Of a stretch of 64,000 bases of DNA, positions 53,858-63,983 are shown piece by piece; within the stretch, counting starts at the first letter, position 1; each line of letters starts with the position of its first letter. This stretch comes from Calothrix sp. NIES-3974. GTDB taxonomy: Bacteria > Cyanobacteriota > Cyanobacteriia > Cyanobacteriales > Nostocaceae. The notes beneath the pieces are model-generated. The model was not told the DNA's origin. It saw nothing but the letters and a program-made list of their open reading frames with translations, and made no database searches. The DNA lies in contig NZ_AP018254.1 in the NCBI RefSeq assembly GCF_002368395.1, positions 1,364,001-1,428,000 of the forward strand, written 5' to 3'. Position numbers and translations under genes: made by a program.

Positions 53858-54606
53858 AATATTTTACCTTGTGAACTTGATGTTTGGGTTTGAATCGAGA
53901 ACCGAAGTTCTAATATATACATCAAACATCAAGTTAGTGATTTCGGAATTTTCCCAATGAATATTATGCTTTTCTCAAATTATAAATAAAGGCAATATTC
54001 AACCTATTTAAGGGTAATAAAATCTCACAAATGATTTTGGGTTGCTATAATTTTGAAAATCCAAGCTAGCTCATTCATATAATAATTCATATTTAATTGA
54101 CAAAAAAACTCCAGATACAGCAAAAGTGTTTTTCCTACTCCCCACTCCCTGCTCCCTACCCATACAAATAATTTCAAAAATCAAAACAGATTTATCTAGA
54201 CATAAAAAATATATTTTTTGTGGTAAATTCTTAGATATTTTTTAAACTTTAAATGGATATTTTTAAATTATTTATTATTAGAAAATATCCCAGGAGCAAG
54301 AAAGGAAAATATACTGATATTCCTCCATAAATAAACTATTGTATGAGAATTATATTTGCTTTATGAAAATCATAAAGTAGGTGGGTGGTGAAAATTGTCC
54401 TTAAGATCAGGGGTTACAGACGACCCGTCGGGTCGTCTGTACAGGGAGAGACGCGATATATCGCGTCTGTACTAGAGAGAGTGAGGTAGCAATGCTGGGT
54501 CTTTTCAAGCATTATCTAAACGAAAAGCTTACTGATTGACTGGGTAAAGTATAAATTTGCCGGAGGAAGTGGGAATAATAAACCCAGAGTTGAGGTGGGA
54601 ATATAG
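53858..54606. other. 749-bp AT-rich spacer, promoter region of dprA side
   Basis: No gene. It holds poly-A/T tracts near 54200-54260 and the composite repeat at 54377-54472. Confidence 0.5.
54377..54472. repeat. composite repeat with two palindromes, copy 2
   Basis: Same head (TAGGTGGGTGGTGAAAATTG) and same two palindromes, ACCCGTCGGGT then CGATATATCG, as at 36809. A 3-bp length difference between the two hairpins is the main change. Confidence 0.8.
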
Positions 54607-55737
54607 ATGGATGCTCGCGCATATTGGTTGGCTTGGTCACGCATACCTGGAATTGGCGCGATCGCATTACAACGGATATATAATCATTTTGGTTGTTTGG
54701 CTGTTGCGTGGGAAGCTAGTGGGGAGGAATTAGCAGCAGTATCCGGATTGGGTGGTCGGACTTTGGAGAAAGTGATGTCTGTGCGATCGCAAATTAATCC
54801 TCACCAACTTTTGCAGGATCACCTCCAGGATAATCCCCGATTTTGGACTCCGGTTGATCAGGTGTATCCCCGGTTATTGTGGGAAATAGACGCACCACCA
54901 CCTATTCTCTACTATCGTGGTCAGTTCTGTGAGAAGGAAAATTCTGGACAAGTACCACTAGTCGCAATTGTTGGTACTCGTCAACCTACCCCCTACGGAA
55001 TTCGCTGGACACGACACATCACTCAAACTTTGGTGAAGCACGGTTTTACTATTGTTTCGGGATTAGCTGAGGGAATCGATACGGAAGCTCATACTGCAAC
55101 CCTGGAAGCGGGGGGAAGGACGATTGCGGTGTTGGGAACGGGAGTAGATGTGATTTATCCAGCTAAAAATCGTACTTTATACCAGAATATTCTCCAACAG
55201 GGTTTAGTTATGAGCGAATATCCAGCTAAAACCCCACCGAATCGGGTGAATTTTCCCCGTCGCAATCGGATTATTGCGGGTTTGTGTCGAGCTGTAATTG
55301 TGATTGAAGCTCCCAGTAAATCAGGTGCGTTAATTACAGCGAAGGACGCAAATGAGTCGGGACGGGATGTATATGTACTACCAGGTCGGGTTGATGATTA
55401 TGCATCCCAAGGTTGTTTGCGTTTATTAGCCAATGGTGCAACACCGATTTTGTCGGAATTGGATGAATTAATTAAAATGTTGGGAGCAATACCGACTCTA
55501 GATGTCACCATTTCCCCAAATTCAACCAGTTCCAAGATGGTTTCACCTCCTCCCCAACCCCATCTTCCCCCGGATTTAGCAACTATTTTTGCTGTTGTCC
55601 CCGTCGAACCCCAATCCTTTGACCTAATTGTCCAGCAAACTGGATTATCCCCAGGGATGGTATCCAGCAGTTTATTACAACTCGAATTAATGGGACTGAT
55701 CACCCAATTACCGGGTATGCAATATCAACGCTGTTAA
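54607..55737 (+). CDS. dprA: DNA-processing protein DprA
   Basis: A 376-residue protein that loads RecA on incoming single strands during natural transformation. A helix-hairpin-helix/SAM-like start (WLAWSRIPGIGAIALQRIYNHFG... GLGGRTLEKV) precedes the Rossmann core with VAIVGTRQPTPYG, VSGLAEGIDTEAHTATLEAGGRTIAVLGTGVDVIYP, FPRRNRIIAGLC and SGALITAKDANESGRDVYVLPG. A winged-helix-like C-terminus (LPPDLATIFAVVPVEPQSFDLIVQQTGLSPGMVSSSLLQLELMGLI) follows. It is monocistronic and convergent with thrB. Confidence 0.95.
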   Translation: MDARAYWLAWSRIPGIGAIALQRIYNHFGCLAVAWEASGEELAAVSGLGGRTLEKVMSVRSQINPHQLLQDHLQDNPRFWTPVDQVYPRLLWEIDAPPPILYYRGQFCEKENSGQVPLVAIVGTRQPTPYGIRWTRHITQTLVKHGFTIVSGLAEGIDTEAHTATLEAGGRTIAVLGTGVDVIYPAKNRTLYQNILQQGLVMSEYPAKTPPNRVNFPRRNRIIAGLCRAVIVIEAPSKSGALITAKDANESGRDVYVLPGRVDDYASQGCLRLLANGATPILSELDELIKMLGAIPTLDVTISPNSTSSKMVSPPPQPHLPPDLATIFAVVPVEPQSFDLIVQQTGLSPGMVSSSLLQLELMGLITQLPGMQYQRC

Positions 55738-55792
55738 CCCAAATTTGGAGCAAACTCCTAAAACCTTCAGTGAGTAGGGAGTAGTCAGAAAA

Positions 55793-56719
55793 TCAACCCA
55801 TTCCAGTACAGACAATTTTTGCTCCCACATGATCAATTGTTAGGGTATGCACCGATGTTTTAATCCCCTGTTGTTGCCAAGATGTTGCCATTGCTACTGC
55901 TACATCTTGAGCATGGTGAGGATCTGTTAATGCTAATAAAGTGGGGCCAGCACCACTAATTACCATCCCATAACCACCTGCTGCCTTCACTGCCTGCTCT
56001 ACTTCTGGGTAGCCATGTATCAGTGATTTTCGGTAGGGTTGATGTAATTTATCATCAAGGGCTGTACTTATCCAAGCGGGGTTTGCAGTTTCAAGTCCCC
56101 GTATTAATAATCCTAGATGGGCGATGTTAAAAATTGCATCTGCACGGTTAATATTTATCGGAAGTACTTGTCTTGCTGTGGAGGTGGACAGTTCAAAATC
56201 GGGAATTGCAACGACGGGGATAATCGCATCAGACCAGGGAATATCACAAATTTCCCAACCAAAGACAGAAGTCGCTGCAAGACGACAACCTCCAATCAAT
56301 GCAGGGACAACATTATCCGGATGTCCTTCCATTGCGATCGCAAAATTCATAATTTCTGTTTGACTAAAAGGTTTCCCTAGTAGTACGTTCGCACCTAACA
56401 AACCAGCGACGATTGCAGTTGCAGAGCTACCTAAACCTCTAGCAAGGGGGATACCCAGTTTAATCTGTATTTCTACGGGTGGAGGTATTTGCTGAAGTTG
56501 TTGGTACAGGTAGGAAAACCCTTGATACAGCAGATTACTTTTATCTGTCGCGACCCGTTCTGCTTCCGCACCTGTGATGTAAATTTGGGTTTCGCTGTCG
56601 CTGAAACTAAAGGTAAATTCATTGTACAAGCTCAAAGCAGCACCAATACAATCAAAACCAGCTCCAAGATTAGCAGTTGTTGCGGGGACGGTGACGGTGA
56701 CAGAAAGATGTTCAGACAT
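55793..56719 (-). CDS. thrB: homoserine kinase
   Basis: A GHMP-family kinase of 308 residues that phosphorylates homoserine on the way to threonine. The N-terminal VPATTANLGAGFDCIGAAL is the substrate/structural motif 1. The ATP loop PLARGLGSSATAI (residues 91-103) and the C-terminal VISGAGPTLLALT complete the three GHMP motifs. No thrA or thrC lies nearby, as is usual in cyanobacteria. Confidence 0.94.
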   Translation of the reverse strand: MSEHLSVTVTVPATTANLGAGFDCIGAALSLYNEFTFSFSDSETQIYITGAEAERVATDKSNLLYQGFSYLYQQLQQIPPPVEIQIKLGIPLARGLGSSATAIVAGLLGANVLLGKPFSQTEIMNFAIAMEGHPDNVVPALIGGCRLAATSVFGWEICDIPWSDAIIPVVAIPDFELSTSTARQVLPININRADAIFNIAHLGLLIRGLETANPAWISTALDDKLHQPYRKSLIHGYPEVEQAVKAAGGYGMVISGAGPTLLALTDPHHAQDVAVAMATSWQQQGIKTSVHTLTIDHVGAKIVCTGMG

Positions 56720-56862
56720 GTGTCGGCGGATTTTTGATATTGGATGACCCTGGGGGTGAGTATACTCAATTGATTTACCAGCATCCCACGGAATTGACCC
56801 TTTTGATCGGTGATTTTAAATTTAAACTTAATTGACTTTTACTTAAAGTCAAAATATTAAAG

Positions 56863-56907
56863 TCAAAAAATAACTCTCCCCCCATGCATTAGGTAGAGAG
56901 AGTTATC
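56863..56907 (-). terminator. intrinsic terminator of ndhC-K-J
   Basis: On the minus strand ATAACTCTCTCT and GGAGAGTTAT form a stem of about nine pairs, followed by TTTTTT. It lies 57-100 bp after the ndhJ stop. Confidence 0.8.
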
Positions 56908-56962
56908 CGACTGATGTATTAATTAACAAATCGCAGTTGTAAAGCAACACAACAATAGGGAA

Positions 56963-57487
56963 TTAATACGCGTCTTGTAATTCGTAAAAATCAGGGGAAA
57001 TATAATCCTTACGCAAAGGAAATCCCACCCAATCCTCCGGCATTAAAATCCGCTTCAAATTGGGGTGTCCTTCGTAAATAATACCGTACATATCGTAGGA
57101 TTCCCGTTCTTGCCAATCGGCGGTTTTCCAAATCCAGTAAACGGAAGGAACAACAGGATTTTCACGATTCAGAAAAACTTTAATCCGTACTTCTTCCGGT
57201 CGATCCGCATTATCACTGACCTTAATCAAATGATACATACTGACCAAATCCTGTCCCGGACCCATATCAATACCACACTGGCATTGTAAATAATTAAACC
57301 CGTAGGCATACAGCGCGGTGCAAGTCGGCAGTAAAAAATCCGCCGGAACTTTGATTACCTCTACACCATTGGCATCTGGTTCCAGGATTTCATGGTCAAA
57401 ACCATTTGTTGTTAACCATTCGGAGACTTTTCCTGGTTTCACAACGGCGGTTTCTGCTGCTGGTACTGGTTTCGATTCTTCAGCCAC
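56963..57487 (-). CDS. ndhJ: NDH-1 subunit J
   Basis: A peripheral-arm subunit (NuoC-like) of the photosynthetic NDH-1 complex, 174 residues. Landmarks are [17 protein letters not shown] (unusual Cys pair), [43 protein letters not shown] and the family-typical [22 protein letters not shown]. The start overlaps ndhK by eight bases, so the two are translationally coupled. Confidence 0.95.
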   Translation of the reverse strand: MAEESKPVPAAETAVVKPGKVSEWLTTNGFDHEILEPDANGVEVIKVPADFLLPTCTALYAYGFNYLQCQCGIDMGPGQDLVSMYHLIKVSDNADRPEEVRIKVFLNRENPVVPSVYWIWKTADWQERESYDMYGIIYEGHPNLKRILMPEDWVGFPLRKDYISPDFYELQDAY

Positions 57488-58244
57488 GTTCGCTTACCTC
57501 TTTTTGTGTTTCTTTCTGTGTTGATGACGTTAACAGTGCTGGGGGAACAGGCATACCGATAGCTTCGGTGAGTTCCTTGGGTGGGGTATAGCGAGTTTCG
57601 GATTGAAGATATTTCCCAGTCAAAATCGGCTCAACGGGTTTCATTTTATGGGTGGTGCTGTAATAACGGTGAGTTTGTTTAATGACACCACGCTCCTGCA
57701 TCGAATCATTGGCGATTTTTTTCCGCAATTTAATAATTGCATCCATAATCGCTTCCGGACGGGGAGGACAACCAGGTAAGTAAACATCCACCGGAATTAA
57801 TTTATCCACACCTCGGACGGCTGTGGGGGAGTCAACACTAAACATTCCGCCCGTAATTGTACATGCACCCATTGCAATTACGTATTTGGGTTCGGGCATT
57901 TGTTCATACAGACGTACTAACTGGGGAGCCATTTTCATGGTAATGGTTCCGGCAGTAATAATTAAATCCGCTTGACGAGGACTGGAACGGGGAATTAAAC
58001 CAAAGCGGTCGAAGTCAAACCGGGAACCAATCATCGCTGCAAATTCGATAAAGCAGCAAGCGGTTCCAAACAGCATTGGCCATAAACTGGAAAGTCTAGC
58101 CCAATTGTATAGGTCATCAACGGTGGTCAGAATCACATTTTCTGATAAATCCTGAGTCACCGTCGGTCGTTGAATCGGATTGAGAATGCGCTCAGTTTGT
58201 TGAGCGCTCATATCTTGAATAGATGAATTTGTATCTAAGACCAT
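57480..58244 (-). CDS. ndhK: NDH-1 subunit K, [4Fe-4S] protein
   Basis: The NuoB-like subunit that carries cluster N2. Cys63-Cys64 (TACCFIEF), Cys128 (GACTITGG) and Cys159 ([10 protein letters not shown]) are the cluster ligands. The 20 residues before [13 protein letters not shown] are variable; an alternative ATG lies at residue 12. The C-terminal extension after [23 protein letters not shown] is typical of cyanobacteria and chloroplasts. It overlaps ndhC by ten bases and ndhJ by eight. Confidence 0.96.
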   Translation of the reverse strand: MVLDTNSSIQDMSAQQTERILNPIQRPTVTQDLSENVILTTVDDLYNWARLSSLWPMLFGTACCFIEFAAMIGSRFDFDRFGLIPRSSPRQADLIITAGTITMKMAPQLVRLYEQMPEPKYVIAMGACTITGGMFSVDSPTAVRGVDKLIPVDVYLPGCPPRPEAIMDAIIKLRKKIANDSMQERGVIKQTHRYYSTTHKMKPVEPILTGKYLQSETRYTPPKELTEAIGMPVPPALLTSSTQKETQKEVSERG

Positions 58245-58597
58245 TCCAAAGCTCCTTTACGCCACGCGTACACTAAGGCAACGACAAGAATTGCAATAAA
58301 AATCAGCGCTTCAATGAAAGCCAATAGCCCTAAACGATGGAATGCAACTGCCCAAGGATAGAGAAATACCGTCTCCACATCGAAAACTACGAAGACCAGG
58401 GCAAACATGTAATAACGGATATTAAATTGAATCCAAGCTCCGCCAATCGGCTCCATACCGGATTCGTAGGTTGTGCGTCTTTCCGGGTAGCGACCACTGG
58501 GTCGAAGTAGTTTAGACGCTGACAAAGCTAGGGCTGGGACTAGGCTACAGATAATCAGGAAGCCTAGAAGGTACTCGTAACCGCTAAGGACAAACAC
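58235..58597 (-). CDS. ndhC: NDH-1 subunit C
   Basis: A NuoA-like membrane subunit of 120 residues with three helices. The family block is [53 protein letters not shown]. It is the first gene of ndhC-ndhK-ndhJ. A 214-bp region to the divergent rubA gene should hold both promoters. Confidence 0.96.
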   Translation of the reverse strand: MFVLSGYEYLLGFLIICSLVPALALSASKLLRPSGRYPERRTTYESGMEPIGGAWIQFNIRYYMFALVFVVFDVETVFLYPWAVAFHRLGLLAFIEALIFIAILVVALVYAWRKGALEWS

Positions 58598-58811
58598 TAT
58601 AGATTTCTACCGTTTGCTAGATGGAAAATAAATTAAACAGGACAATGTTTACCTTTTTTACATTATATCGATTTGGCTTTTCTGAATCCCAGAAAACTTA
58701 TGCCCAGGATATTTGATTAAATTCTGATGGTGATAGAAAAGTCTAACACTTGTGTCATAATTTGTAACGTATATTTAATAATTTGCTGTATAGCAACTAG
58801 AATACAGGGCC

Positions 58812-59162
58812 ATGAGCGAACAGGCTGTTGAGAACACTACACCGGAACCAAAGCCCCTAGACCGCTATGAATGTCGGGCTTGTGGGTATGTTTATGAACC
58901 TGCGAAGGGAGATGACCGTCGGGATATTCCTGGTGGGACATCATTTGAAGATTTACCTGTCAATTGGCGCTGTCCAGTTTGTAGCGCCAAGAAAATCGCG
59001 TTTGTGAATATTGGTCCTTCTGGTCGAGCTTCCGGGTTTGATGAAAATTTAAATTACGGATTTGGGGTAAACCGGATGACCCCATCCCAGAAGAATTTAC
59101 TAATTTTTGGGGGTTTGGGTTTAGCCTTTTTGTTCTTCCTTAGCCTTTATGGGTTACATTAA
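58812..59162 (+). CDS. rubA: membrane-anchored rubredoxin RubA
   Basis: A 116-residue thylakoid rubredoxin needed for photosystem assembly. The iron site is Cys21/Cys24 (YECRACGYVYEP) and Cys54/Cys57 (WRCPVCSAKK). A flexible linker leads to a C-terminal membrane helix (LLIFGGLGLAFLFFLSLYG). It lies directly before ycf48 and psbEFLJ, the arrangement conserved in cyanobacteria and linked to photosystem II assembly. Confidence 0.95.
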   Translation: MSEQAVENTTPEPKPLDRYECRACGYVYEPAKGDDRRDIPGGTSFEDLPVNWRCPVCSAKKIAFVNIGPSGRASGFDENLNYGFGVNRMTPSQKNLLIFGGLGLAFLFFLSLYGLH

Positions 59163-59214
59163 CATCCCCACCCTAGTACTCCATGTCGTTTTTTTGATGG
59201 GTAAAAAAAGGCAC

Positions 59215-59300
59215 GTAGTAGCGCTGGTCTACGACAACCCTGGGGGTATAGCGCCTTTATCTTAAAGCTTTTTCGAGGCTAGAGCTACTACCACGAACCC
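59215..59300. repeat. dispersed hairpin element, copy B
   Basis: The unit starts GTAGTAGCGC and ends GCTACTACCACGAACCC, with AGCGCCTTTATC and TTTTTCGAGGCTAGAGC between. Compared with copy A at 31853, bases in one arm differ and the other arm differs to match, so the pairing is kept. It lies in the rubA-ycf48 spacer. Confidence 0.65.
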
Positions 59301-59379
59301 ATGAGAAATAATGACACAGACCACGAGGCTACTAACACAAAAGTATTAAATTAATGTTGACATTGGAAAAAGTTACGAG

Positions 59380-60381
59380 ATGAAGCGATTGACAAAATTG
59401 TGGCAGCGAATCATCGCGATCGCACTAGTGGCGGTTGTCTGTGTTGGCTGTGGAAATTTACCTAGTACTGCCTCTAATCCTTGGGAAATTATAAGTGTTC
59501 CCACCAACGAAAAGTTATTGGATATCGCCTTTACTGATAATCCTAACCACGGATTCCTAGTTGGTAGTAATTCTACTTTGCTGGAAACCAATGATGGCGG
59601 CGAAACCTGGAACCCTTTGAGTTTAAAATTAGGAGACGACCAAAAATATCGCTTTAATGCGGTTAGTTTTGCTGGCGATGAAGGTTGGATTGCAGGTGAA
59701 CCAAGTTTAATCCTACACACCATCGATGGGGGCAAATCCTGGTCACGCATACCCCTGAGTAATCAATTACCTGGTAATCCGGTTAGTATTACTGCCCTTG
59801 CTCCCAAAACTGCGGAAATGGTCACCGATGTCGGCGCAATTTACCGCACTAGCGACTCCGGTTTAAATTGGAAATCTCAGGTGGATGATGCGGTTGGTGT
59901 AATTCGTAACCTCAAACGTGCCCCCGATGGTCGTTATGTAGCGGTATCGGCGAAGGGGAATTTTTACTCCACTTGGACACCGGGAGATGATTCCTGGTCT
60001 CCCCAAAACCGCAATAGCTCCCGTCGGGTAGAGAATATGGGTTTTGATAACCACGGACAGCTCTGGATGCTCGCACGAGGTGGACAAATTCAATTTACCG
60101 TCCCCGATCAACCCGGAGAATGGCAAGAACCTTTCAGTCCAGAACGTGCATCCAGTTGGGGATTATTGGATATGGCCTACCGTACCCCCGACGAAATTTG
60201 GGTCGCTGGTGGGGGGGGAACACTCCTCCGTAGTCCCGATGGAGGACAGACCTGGGAAAAAGATGTAGATGTGGCTGAAGTTCCCAGTAATTTTTACAAA
60301 ATCGTCTTTTTCTCCCCTGAACGCGGTTTTGTTCTCAGTGATAAGGGTATTGTGTTGAAGTATCAACCCAGTGCGGCTTAG
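59380..60381 (+). CDS. ycf48: photosystem II assembly factor Ycf48
   Basis: A 333-residue thylakoid-lumen protein that stabilises newly made D1 and early photosystem II intermediates. The N-terminus is a signal with a Cys at residue 24 (VCVGCGNL) consistent with lipid attachment, though the lipobox is not ideal. Seven-bladed propeller repeats follow, each with the G-x-x-GWIAG or DGGxTW pattern (NDGGETWNPL, TIDGGKSWSRI, SPDGGQTWEKD). The conserved Arg patch cannot be judged by eye. It lies 390 bp upstream of psbE. Confidence 0.95.
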   Translation: MKRLTKLWQRIIAIALVAVVCVGCGNLPSTASNPWEIISVPTNEKLLDIAFTDNPNHGFLVGSNSTLLETNDGGETWNPLSLKLGDDQKYRFNAVSFAGDEGWIAGEPSLILHTIDGGKSWSRIPLSNQLPGNPVSITALAPKTAEMVTDVGAIYRTSDSGLNWKSQVDDAVGVIRNLKRAPDGRYVAVSAKGNFYSTWTPGDDSWSPQNRNSSRRVENMGFDNHGQLWMLARGGQIQFTVPDQPGEWQEPFSPERASSWGLLDMAYRTPDEIWVAGGGGTLLRSPDGGQTWEKDVDVAEVPSNFYKIVFFSPERGFVLSDKGIVLKYQPSAA

Positions 60382-60770
60382 TACTCGACCAACCTTGAAA
60401 TGATGGATGCTGGGGATGGGGGAGGAAGGAGTTAAGCCCTACACGTGTTCTGAGCTATTTGTAGACAACCAAACATGTGGCTTGAGCTTGGCACAAAGTA
60501 CTTTATAGTTTATTTGTACTATAAAAGAGGCGGCCCATCGGGTCGTCTCTACAACTCTGCACCAAACGAGAGTCACTGGGATTTGTAACAAAATGTTGCA
60601 GAAAACTGCCCAAATTATGAGAAACAAGTTGCAAGTTGTAACTGTTTCTAAACTTTGTAGGATAATAAATTTAATAAGCGTGTTTAGCACTGACTTATAC
60701 CTCAGAAAAATGAGGGGAATTAATTTGTCAGTAGCAACAAGTTAACAACGTTGTCTAAGGTAAGAGAAAT
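60382..60770. other. ycf48-psbE spacer with one hairpin repeat
   Basis: Holds a GAGGCGGCCCATCGGGTCGTCTC hairpin copy (60525-60552) and the psbE leader. A reverse frame at 60439-60690 is not supported. Confidence 0.5.
60525..60552. repeat. palindromic hairpin repeat, ACCCRTCGGGT-type, decayed
   Basis: AGAGGCGGCCCATCGGGTCG continues to CTCTAC; it pairs imperfectly and lies in the ycf48-psbE spacer. Confidence 0.65.
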
Positions 60771-61019
60771 ATGTCAGGTACTACTGGAGAGCGCCCCTTT
60801 GGGGATATTATTACCAGTATTCGTTACTGGGTAATTCATAGCATCACCATTCCGGCATTGTTTATTGCTGGTTGGTTATTTGTCAGCACCGGATTGGCAT
60901 ACGATGTGTTTGGTACACCTCGTCCCAATGAGTACTTTACCCAAACTCGTCAAGAGTTACCGATTGTTAGCGATCGCTATGAATCGAAAAAACAAGTTGA
61001 ACAGTTTATTGGTAAATAA
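60771..61019 (+). CDS. psbE: cytochrome b559 alpha subunit
   Basis: An 82-residue photosystem II subunit. His23 (WVIHSITIP) is the axial haem ligand on the stromal side; one membrane helix ([21 protein letters not shown]) and the conserved lumenal tail (PRPNEYF... LPIVSDRY) follow. It heads the psbE-psbF-psbL-psbJ operon. Confidence 0.98.
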
Positions 61020-61031
61020 TTGAAGTTGTAA

Positions 61032-61175
<144 letters not shown>

Positions 61176-61187
61176 GAGATAGCCATC

Positions 61188-61307
61188 ATGGAAAGAACGC
61201 CTAATCCCAACAATCAACCGGTTGAGTTAAACCGGACTTCCCTGTTCCTAGGATTACTGTTGATCTTCGTACTAGGAATTTTATTCTCCAGTTATTTCTT
61301 TAACTAA
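61188..61307 (+). CDS. psbL: photosystem II protein L
   Basis: A 39-residue one-helix subunit at the photosystem II dimer interface ([19 protein letters not shown], then helix [20 protein letters not shown]). GGAGAT lies before the ATG. Confidence 0.97.
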
Positions 61308-61376
61308 CTGGGATTTTAACTTTGTAAACCGATTTGATACATTCTGCGTTGTTTTTCGTAAAGAGAGGATAAAAGC

Positions 61377-61496
61377 ATGTCTGGTGGTGGGAGAATTCCC
61401 CTGTGGATTGTGGCAACAGTCGCAGGTCTTGGTGTGATTACCGTTGTAGGTATTTTCTTTTACGGAGCTTACGCGGGTCTCGGTTCTTCGATTTAA
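61377..61496 (+). CDS. psbJ: photosystem II protein J
   Basis: A 39-residue one-helix subunit ([19 protein letters not shown] continuing to [14 protein letters not shown]) near cytochrome b559. AGAGAGG precedes the ATG. It is the last gene of the psbEFLJ operon; no T-rich terminator was seen immediately after it. Confidence 0.97.
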
Positions 61497-61768
61497 CGGT
61501 TTATTGCCCAACTTGAATTTGGGGTGTGGGAATACCAACCGATAAATTATCCTGTTGAAACTGCCTTGAGGGTTGACTTTTGATTGTTAACTGTTAACTT
61601 TTGATGGCAAGTATGGGAAAATTTAAGTGTTGGCAGCCCCGGTTATTTGAGTGATAAATTCCAGTTCAATCAAATTAAAATTTAGACGATAAGTGGCTAA
61701 ATGTTCTCAGTGGATTTCCCTAGCATTTAGCCATTTGTTTTGCTTGCTTGATGTAGAGGGAGTGAGGG

Positions 61769-61787
61769 GTAGAGACGACCCACGGGG
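61769..61787. repeat. truncated hairpin repeat at the Uma2 break
   Basis: GTAGAGACGACCCACGGGG lies exactly where the Uma2 remnant ends, which suggests that repeat insertion or recombination removed the rest of the gene. Confidence 0.65.
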
Positions 61788-62000
61788 ACTAAAAACCAGT
61801 CTGGTTTTTTATGCCACAACGGATTGCGGACATCATAGTATAAGTTAATATCTGTACCAATGAATATTTCTTCTCTAGGGTAGGTGGGGAGTTGACAGGT
61901 AGAAGTAAACGGGGTTGAAAAATATGAATTCGTCTGGCAAACCTGGTTCCTCTGGATCTTCACTGGGTAAATCATACATGGTTGGTAGGATTTGACTGGG
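61784..62000 (-). pseudogene. Uma2-family endonuclease remnant
   Basis: Two overlapping minus-strand frames together read like the N-terminal part of a Uma2 (DUF820) nuclease: one gives PTMYDLPSEDPEEPGLPDEF and the other LPTYPREEIFIGTDINLYYD followed by VRNPLWHKKPDWFLVP. The join needs a frameshift near 61900, part of the interval between the two blocks is missing, and the rest of the catalytic domain is gone: right after the DWF block the sequence turns into a hairpin repeat (61769-61787). The gene is therefore dead and truncated. Confidence 0.8.
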
Positions 62001-62173
62001 GGAGTGGTGGATCGGTTTGGTACATGGTTTCGTCTGTAATCTAAAAAAGGGAGTTGGAGGGGATATTATTGCTAGTACAAGGATACGGTATATAAAACAG
62101 AACTTATACAACACTCGATATGAAAATATCTGCTCGCAAATAGGACTTATACTGATTCAAAAAACTGGTTCGA

Positions 62174-62201
62174 TAAGAGACGTAGCAACGCTACATCTTT
62201 A
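62174..62201. repeat. palindromic hairpin repeat, TAGCAACGCTA centre
   Basis: AAGAGACG-TAGCAACGCTA-CATCTTTAC. It lies in the spacer upstream of the double-ATPase gene; a GACGCGTTGGCGAAAGCCATGC-type repeat follows at 62253-62300. Confidence 0.7.
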
Positions 62202-62324
62202 CAGACAAAATTTGTGTGCGGTAGGGAACCCGAAAACAAAATCCAAAATCCATAGACGCGTTGGCGAAAGCCATGCCTTTAGGCTAGCGTCTTCTCGAAG
62301 AGTAATCCAAAATCTAAAATCGCC

Positions 62325-63983
62325 ATGAGTGAAACTTTATTTAGTGTCGAAAACCTGAAAGTAGCCTATCCTCAGCGTCAAGGGGAAGAAATCAACTGGG
62401 CAATTGATGGTGTATCCTTTAGTTTACAACCAGGTGAGCGGATGGGTTTAGTCGGGGAGTCGGGTTGTGGAAAATCGACCCTGGGACGAGCAGTGATGCG
62501 GTTGTTACCTCAAGGTAGTCAAGTTACGGGTAAAGTAGTTTTCCAGGGTAAATCCGTATTGGATATGACACCAGAGGAGGTGCGGAAATTTCGGGGGGAG
62601 GTAGTTGCTTTGGTGTTCCAAGACCCGATGACGAGACTTGATCCGTTGATGACGATTGGAGACCATTGTTTAGAAACTTTAAAAGCTCATGCACCAGAAT
62701 TAACTACCAAAGAAGCAAAAGAAAGAGCGATCGCAACCTTAGGGAAGGTGAAAATTCCCGCAAGTCGTTGGTATCAGTATCCCCATGAGTTTAGTGGAGG
62801 AATGCGACAACGGGTCGCGATCGCCTTGGCATTGTTGTTGCAACCGAAGTTAATTGTTGCGGATGAACCGACTACAAGTTTGGATGTGACAATTTCGGCG
62901 GAAATTCTACAGGAATTAACTAGGTTATGTAGTGAAGAAAACATGGCCCTATTGTTAATATCCCATGATTTGGCGATGGTAGCTGAGTATTGCGATCGCA
63001 TTGGGGTGATGTATTTTGGCAAAATGGTGGAGACCGGACCCACAGAAAAGGTGTTCCGTCGTCCGGAGCATCCCTATACCCAGTCTTTATTGAATGCTGC
63101 TTTACATATCCAAAGTATTGATGAGGTAAGTGCAGATCATATTAGTACCCATCAACCTCCTGCGACTTTACCATCTCCCCTGTTGCGTGTGCGGGAGTTA
63201 AAGAAACATTACATAATTGAACCGAATTTAATTGAGCGTTTATTTCAAAAGCAGGGACAAACCATTAAAGCTGTAGATGGGATTAATTTGGAGTTGTATC
63301 GGGGAGAAATTCTCGGATTGGTGGGAGAGTCGGGATGTGGAAAAAGTACCCTTTCCCGGACAATTTTGCAGTTAATTACTCCCACATCCGGTAGCGTTGA
63401 ATTTGCGGGAACCGAATTAACCAAATTATCTCGCAAAGAAATGCGTAGTCAACGCCGACATATGCAAATGATATTCCAAGACCCCCATGCTTGTCTCAAT
63501 CCCGCGATGACCGTGGGAGAAAATATCGCTGACCCCCTATTAATTCATGGTTTAGCTAATCCTGAACAAGCGAAAACCCAAGTATTAGCCATGTTAGAAC
63601 GGGTAGGATTAACACCCAGTGAAACCTACTATCAACGTCATCCCTCCGATTTATCCGGAGGACAACAACAACGGGTAGCGATCGCTCGTGCATTAATTAC
63701 CCGTCCCCAATTGGTGATTTGTGACGAACCGGTGAGTATGTTGGATGCAAGTGTCCAATCCCAAGTATTAGATTTAATGTTGGAATTAAAACAGGAATTT
63801 GATTTAACTTATCTGTTTATTACCCATGATTTGTGGTTAGCGAGATTTTTGTGCGATCGCATTGCGGTGATGAATGGGGGTCAAATTGTGGAAATCGGTG
63901 ATACAAAGGAAATTTTCCAAAATCCCCAGCACGAATATACACAAAAATTATTAGCAGCAGCTCCATTGTTGGCAAGAACTTAG
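62325..63983 (+). CDS. peptide-type ABC transporter with two fused ATPase domains (DppD-DppF-like)
   Basis: A 552-residue protein holding two complete ATP-binding domains of the oligopeptide/dipeptide/nickel (DppD-DppF, YejF-like) group. Walker A occurs as [13 protein letters not shown] at residues 41-53 and again near residue 340. Signatures are [16 protein letters not shown] and [15 protein letters not shown]; Walker B are [12 protein letters not shown] and [13 protein letters not shown] Pro-rich linker near 275-290 joins them. Permease and binding-protein genes are not next to it; the window ends 17 bp after the stop, so downstream partners cannot be excluded. Confidence 0.93.
   Translation: MSETLFSVENLKVAYPQRQGEEINWAIDGVSFSLQPGERMGLVGESGCGKSTLGRAVMRLLPQGSQVTGKVVFQGKSVLDMTPEEVRKFRGEVVALVFQDPMTRLDPLMTIGDHCLETLKAHAPELTTKEAKERAIATLGKVKIPASRWYQYPHEFSGGMRQRVAIALALLLQPKLIVADEPTTSLDVTISAEILQELTRLCSEENMALLLISHDLAMVAEYCDRIGVMYFGKMVETGPTEKVFRRPEHPYTQSLLNAALHIQSIDEVSADHISTHQPPATLPSPLLRVRELKKHYIIEPNLIERLFQKQGQTIKAVDGINLELYRGEILGLVGESGCGKSTLSRTILQLITPTSGSVEFAGTELTKLSRKEMRSQRRHMQMIFQDPHACLNPAMTVGENIADPLLIHGLANPEQAKTQVLAMLERVGLTPSETYYQRHPSDLSGGQQQRVAIARALITRPQLVICDEPVSMLDASVQSQVLDLMLELKQEFDLTYLFITHDLWLARFLCDRIAVMNGGQIVEIGDTKEIFQNPQHEYTQKLLAAAPLLART

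Noticed and set aside
60439-60690. 83-codon minus-strand frame between ycf48 and psbE
   Set aside because: It spans a hairpin repeat and the psbE leader, and has no recognisable content.
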